From NCBI GenBank assembly GCA_910575585.1, contig CAJTGF010000047.1, positions 1 through 40,217 of the forward strand: DNA of 40,217 nt, read 5' to 3'. Below the pieces are notes generated by a model. That model was given only the letters and a program-made list of their open reading frames with translations. It was not told where the DNA came from and did no database searches. Numbering within the stretch: the stretch's first letter is position 1; each line of letters starts with the position of its first letter. Positions 37,226 through 40,217 of this stretch are shown in pieces. Origin of the DNA: Clostridiaceae bacterium. GTDB lineage: Bacteria; Bacillota; Clostridia; Lachnospirales; Lachnospiraceae. The translations under genes and the position numbers were made by a program.

Positions 37226-38104
37226 TTACTCCTGTGACCGCTTTCGGTACTGATTGGGCGTCATCCCAAAGGCCTGCCGAAACACCCGGGTAAAATGGTT
37301 GGCATCCTCAAATCCCACGTCATGGGCAATGCAGTTCACCGGGTCATTGGACACCAAAAGGAGCCTGGCCGCCATGGTCAGCCGGACCTGCCGGATAAAT
37401 TCCGTAGCCGTCTTCCCTGTGGCGTCTTTAAACAGGCGGCGAAATGTGGTGGCTGCCACCTCCGCCATATCGCTGAGCTTTTTCGACGTGTATTCCTCCG
37501 TAGGGTGGAGCATAATGTAATCGATCACGGTCTGTATCCTGGGGTCTGTCTGCACCGCGGAACTTTTTACCCGCCTGCGGATCTGCTCCAAATTGTACTC
37601 CACGCTGTTTATCTCCGCCTTTACATCTCCTGGCTCTTCGAAATTCAAAACATCGATCAGGCATGCGATCAGACTGTCCAAAGCGCCTCTTACATGGAAC
37701 ACTTTGGACTTCTTGTCCGTGCGCACCCATTTATAGATCCCTCTGAAATGGGCTTCTATGTCCTGCCCCACATCCATGACCAGAGGAAAATTGTAGTATT
37801 CCCTGAGGAAATTGGCTCCCTCATAAAATACGGAGGTGGTAAAACGAATGCTGTAGAAGGAAAAATTATCTTCCAATGCCCGGCAGGACAGCCGGCAGCT
37901 TTCCGGTATATACGCAACCTGCCCTTTTTTCACCATAACGATCTCGTCATCCACCATAAACTCGGCGCTGCCGTCAATGATATAGCGCAGCATGTTGTAG
38001 GGTATGGCGCTCTCCGGATAGATCCATGTTCTTCCAAAGGAATATTTGTCAATGTAGAGAAAATTGAAGCGGATCTTATTCATAAATGAGGACGATGACT
38101 GCAT
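37226..38104 (-). CDS. AraC-family transcriptional regulator
   Basis: The 292-residue regulator has an N-terminal cupin-like ligand domain (about 15-150) with ILYNMLRYIIDGSAEFM-like text (PYNMLRYIIDGSAEFMVDDE) and KKGQVAYIPESC. The C-terminal 100 residues hold two helix-turn-helix motifs: SKKLSDMAEVAATTFRRLFKDATGKT and the AraC signature CIAHDVGFEDANHFTRVFRQAFGMTPNQYRKR. It is adjacent to the sugar-uptake operon with separate promoter and terminator, so it probably senses the sugar and controls that operon. AAAGGAG lies about nine bases before the ATG. Confidence 0.93.
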   Translation of the reverse strand: MQSSSSFMNKIRFNFLYIDKYSFGRTWIYPESAIPYNMLRYIIDGSAEFMVDDEIVMVKKGQVAYIPESCRLSCRALEDNFSFYSIRFTTSVFYEGANFLREYYNFPLVMDVGQDIEAHFRGIYKWVRTDKKSKVFHVRGALDSLIACLIDVLNFEEPGDVKAEINSVEYNLEQIRRRVKSSAVQTDPRIQTVIDYIMLHPTEEYTSKKLSDMAEVAATTFRRLFKDATGKTATEFIRQVRLTMAARLLLVSNDPVNCIAHDVGFEDANHFTRVFRQAFGMTPNQYRKRSQE

Positions 38105-38137
38105 GGCTGGGGCTCCTTTCTGAATCTCCGTAAAATC

Positions 38138-38166
38138 ATTGTATCAGGCCCGGCAGCCGGCGTCAA
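38138..38166 (-). promoter_or_regulatory. Promoter of the AraC-family gene
   Basis: On the minus strand TTGACG (38161-38166) and TACAAT (38138-38143) are 17 bases apart. Confidence 0.82.
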
Positions 38167-38281
38167 TCACGCAGACAACACTTGCAGCTGCCTATCAGTA
38201 ATCCACAAAACAAAAGGGAAAATCCTGGCACTTTTCACAATATATTAAAACAGCCCAACCTTTTTTGTGCATATTTTATCC

Positions 38282-38310
38282 TTGCATAATTCCTCCATTG
38301 CCGCTATAAT
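38282..38310 (+). promoter_or_regulatory. Promoter of the DUF5688-like gene
   Basis: TTGCAT (38282-38287) and TATAAT (38305-38310) are 17 bases apart. The predicted leader of about 120 bases runs to the ATG at 38440. The 110 bases between this promoter and the leftward AraC promoter show nothing further I can name. Confidence 0.82.
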
Positions 38311-38439
38311 GAAAACACCGTTTTCCGGTATTCTATATATCACATGATTCAGGCTAAACTTCAGCCAGCTGCCCGCCAGTCACTGCTTGCGAGGTATCTA
38401 TCTGCGTGTACAGTCTGCACAACAAAAGGAGGTATACAT

Positions 38440-39387
38440 ATGGTATACGAAACATTTCAAACGAAGATCGCCAACACTCTGCAATCCCATCTGGGCGCTG
38501 ACTATCAGCTCATATTCCAGAAAGTCCCAAAGAACAACGGTATTCTTCTGGACGGCCTGTGCATCATCCAAAAAGACCGCAAAGCGTCGCCTACCATTTA
38601 TCTCAACAGTTACTATGATCGCTATCAGGAAGGGATTCCGTTTCACTCCATTATCAAAGAGATTCTTCAGATTTATCAGGACAATTCTTCTGTGACCAAT
38701 CTTGATTTTTCCATTCTCAATGATTTTTCCCGGCTGAAAGAAAAAGTTGTCTATAAGCTGATCCACACCGCATCCAACAAGCGTCTGCTGGCTGACATGC
38801 CCTCGGTTCCCTTTTTAGACTTATCCATTGTCTTTTATCTGTTCCTGGAAAAAAATGAATCCGGCCAGATGACGGCTCTGATCCACAATGATCACATGAA
38901 AGCCTGGGACACCAGTAAGGACGAACTGTACCGTCTTGCCGTGACCAACACGCCGGCTCTTCTTCCCGCCCGGCTAAGCACCATGGCGGAAGTCATGAAG
39001 ACCATAGCCAGAGAACATCTGGGCAGCGATTACCGGGAAGAGTTTCTTGACAGCCTGCTCTCACCCTGCGCGTTCTCGCCTTTGTATGTCCTGTCCAACT
39101 CCTCAGGCATCAGCGGCGCCGGCGCCGTCCTTTATCCCCATTTGCTAAAAAACTTCGCGGACACCATGAAAGCGGATCTTGTTATCCTTCCTTCCAGTGT
39201 CCACGAAGTCCTGCTGATACCCAATGATGAACATGTTTCCTTTGACGATCTGGCCGATACGGTGTCTCATATCAACCGCGCGGAAGTCCCTGTGGAAGAC
39301 CGCCTTTCCGACCAGATCTATCTCTATTCCAGAGAACGGGACGCCGTAATCTTCGCGGGACCGCCGGTATCCTCGATTCTGTCCTAA
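38440..39387 (+). CDS. DUF5688-like protein of unknown function
   Basis: The 315-residue soluble protein has no signal peptide or membrane span. Its N-terminal half matches what I know of the Lachnospiraceae DUF5688 family: a block of GILLDGLCIIQKDRKASPTIYL, then YYDRYQEG, and LADMPSVPFLDLSIVFYLFL. The C-terminal half includes YVLSNSSGISGAGAVLYP and LVILPSSVHEVLLIP. The function is unknown; these proteins often occur in several copies per genome. The ATG at 38440 with AAAGGAGGT is preferred over 38344. Its TAA stop (39385-39387) lies inside the first bases of the repeat cluster, so the last residues may have been changed by insertion. Confidence 0.78.
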   Translation: MVYETFQTKIANTLQSHLGADYQLIFQKVPKNNGILLDGLCIIQKDRKASPTIYLNSYYDRYQEGIPFHSIIKEILQIYQDNSSVTNLDFSILNDFSRLKEKVVYKLIHTASNKRLLADMPSVPFLDLSIVFYLFLEKNESGQMTALIHNDHMKAWDTSKDELYRLAVTNTPALLPARLSTMAEVMKTIAREHLGSDYREEFLDSLLSPCAFSPLYVLSNSSGISGAGAVLYPHLLKNFADTMKADLVILPSSVHEVLLIPNDEHVSFDDLADTVSHINRAEVPVEDRLSDQIYLYSRERDAVIFAGPPVSSILS

Positions 39388-39627
39388 CCCGGATAAACCG
39401 GAACTTTAAATTCGTCATGTTGCTGTATTGTTGAGTGAGCAATGGGCGGGGATTGTGGCGGAGCCCGGGAGGGAAGGGAGGCTGTGTGCCGTTCGGGTTC
39501 AGATATGCCAGACATTCCGATGAGCCCAAAGCGGAAATCAGGAGGGGTTAGGCCCTCCTGCTTTCCCGGTCTCATCTCCATGGCATAGATTCACCCGCCC
39601 GGCACACAGCCTCCCTTCCCTCCCGGG
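39383..39627. repeat. Fold-back element C (28-bp perfect inverted arms)
   Basis: The left end (39383-39450) matches element B. Arms at 39464-39491 and 39600-39627 are perfect 28-base inverted repeats, unlike those of A or B in sequence. Inside, the core (39568-39596) is the reverse complement of the A core with one mismatch, and CAGGAGGG/CCCTCCTG (39539-39560) makes a terminal stem. Read on the minus strand it has the same order as element A: arm, core, terminal stem, GGGCTCATC, GGCATATCTGAACCC, arm. It begins exactly at the stop codon of the DUF5688-like gene. Confidence 0.85.
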
Positions 39628-39883
39628 CAAAAGCAGAATTCGCTGGCCGGGATTTGCTCGCTTAAGGTGGTTTCGATAGGGAACGCCGTTTCGACTCTGT
39701 AGTGAAAAGATAACTGCTTTGTCTGCAGATCCTTTCAGGTTCACAGTAACATCGCCTTAACCTTACTCAACAATATACTTGAAGCCCTAAAAAGAAGATA
39801 TTTTTTGCTGCAAAGTTGAAGCAGCGTCCCCTACCGAAACCACCTTAAGTGAGCAAACCTTAGCCAGCGAATTCTGGTTTTGC
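39627..39883. repeat. Large inverted repeat with about 60-bp arms (MITE-like)
   Basis: GCAAAAGCAGAATTCGCTGG onward (39627-39686) is repeated inverted at 39824-39883 with a few mismatches, the best-kept part being GGTGGTTTCG next to TTAA. The 137-base interior has no open frame of note. Arms carry the AGCCAGCGAA sequence also found beside element A. Beyond the right arm a second core copy follows, so the whole 39568-39940 segment is a larger inverted structure. Confidence 0.8.
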
Positions 39884-39940
39884 CAGTCAGAGAAGGAGAG
39901 ATGTCCCGGCAGGGTGAATATATGCCATGGAGATGAGACC
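39882..39940 (+). repeat. Partial fold-back copy C' (loop segment plus core)
   Basis: GCCAGTCAGAGAAGGAGAG (from 39882) is identical to the loop of element B at 11346. It is followed by the 29-base core at 39912-39940, identical to element A at 611-639. No complementary arm follows: the sequence changes to unrelated AT-rich DNA at 39941, so this copy appears truncated. Confidence 0.8.
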
Positions 39941-40044
39941 CAATGTCATTAAGTTAAGCTGATTGAAAAAATCTCATCCTACGGTCTAACTCAAATTTAT
40001 CAATAAATTTAAGAAAAGGGGTTGACACAGAGACCAAAATGTGC

Positions 40045-40091
40045 GGCCGCTCTCGCTGCTGATTGTATTTTAAGAAGTAGCGAGAGCGGCC
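40045..40091. other. Perfect 13-bp hairpin ahead of the IS4-like transposase
   Basis: GGCCGCTCTCGCT (40045-40057) and AGCGAGAGCGGCC (40079-40091) are perfect inverted repeats with a 21-base loop. It lies 50 bases upstream of the transposase start and 20 bases inside a possible element end near 40020. Such hairpins can block read-through transcription into a transposase gene; no U-run is present. Confidence 0.65.
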
Positions 40092-40140
40092 CTTGATATT
40101 GAACTCAGAACTATCATTTCAATTTCAAGGAGGTACCTAT

Positions 40141-40217
40141 ATGTCATTCCCACATAAGGTTAAGTCCACTCTCTGGGCAATCGTGGACACCATGGACCGC
40201 AACTCTGAACGCTTCGT
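40141..40217 (+). CDS. IS4-like transposase, N-terminal fragment
   Basis: Twenty-five codons are in the window, beginning MSFPHKVKSTLWAIVDTMD and running off the right edge. The ATG follows AAGGAGGT at a good distance. The opening resembles the start of IS4-family DDE transposases of Clostridia (a K-V-K-S-x-L-W-x-I pattern), which is a recollection rather than a search. A hairpin and a possible element left end lie upstream. The match is short, so identity remains tentative. Confidence 0.55.
   Translation, partial: MSFPHKVKSTLWAIVDTMDRNSERF

Noticed and set aside
39383-39940. CRISPR array or group I/II intron
   Set aside because: There are no regularly spaced direct repeats, and no intron core motifs (domain V, or the P-Q-R-S elements) that I could recognise.
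40022-40050. TTGACA as a promoter for the IS4-like transposase
   Set aside because: No -10 box lies at 16-18 bases; the hairpin begins there instead.

Overview
The window reads as a chromosomal segment of a Gram-positive anaerobe of the Lachnospiraceae (Clostridium cluster XIVa). The evidence is the moderately GC-rich coding DNA, strong GGAGG ribosome sites, sigma-A promoters with 17-base spacers, and the cluster uvrC-hprK-murB-rapZ-whiA-HPr-like-dnaE-pfkA-dusB. The genus cannot be set from the sequence alone.

Layout. (1) Positions 1-741 are accessory DNA: the first codons of a leftward gene, a decayed IS200/IS605-type tnpA, and a fold-back repeat (element A). (2) Positions 810-11045 form one leftward ten-gene catabolic operon. 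It starts with a PAS/helix-turn-helix regulator preceded by three phased direct repeats, then RidA, a threonine-synthase-like PLP enzyme, a dipeptide-type ABC transporter, an N-acyl-D-amino-acid deacylase inserted between the transporter genes, and an HpcH/HpaI aldolase. It looks like uptake, deacylation and breakdown of an N-acylated or peptidic D-amino acid. (3) Fold-back element B lies between this operon and dusB. (4) Positions 11443-25707 are leftward housekeeping genes for tRNA modification, glycolysis, replication, carbon-catabolite signalling, cell wall and DNA repair. An HPr paralogue has Glu in place of the phosphorylated His15 but keeps Ser46, and sits in the same run as HPr kinase. 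(5) Positions 25787-27437 hold a HAD phosphatase and rightward endonuclease IV, fired from overlapping back-to-back promoters. (6) Positions 27445-29228 hold an Lsa/CplR-like ABC-F antibiotic-resistance ATPase with an attenuator leader: a three-codon upstream ORF, hairpins and an intrinsic terminator. (7) Next come L-lactate dehydrogenase (rightward) and a ROK sugar kinase (leftward). (8) Positions 31299-38143 are a sugar module: AraC regulator, sugar-binding lipoprotein, two permeases and two tandem Gfo/Idh/MocA dehydrogenases. (9) A rightward DUF5688-like gene ends exactly where a repeat cluster begins (39383-39940), and the window closes in the start of an IS4-like transposase.

The most unusual material is the fold-back repeat family (A, B, C and C'). 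Copies share short core sequences, but the long inverted arms differ in sequence from copy to copy while staying perfectly or nearly perfectly self-complementary. That pattern points to a conserved hairpin as RNA or single-stranded DNA. The second candidate is the D-amino-acid operon with its phased operator array.
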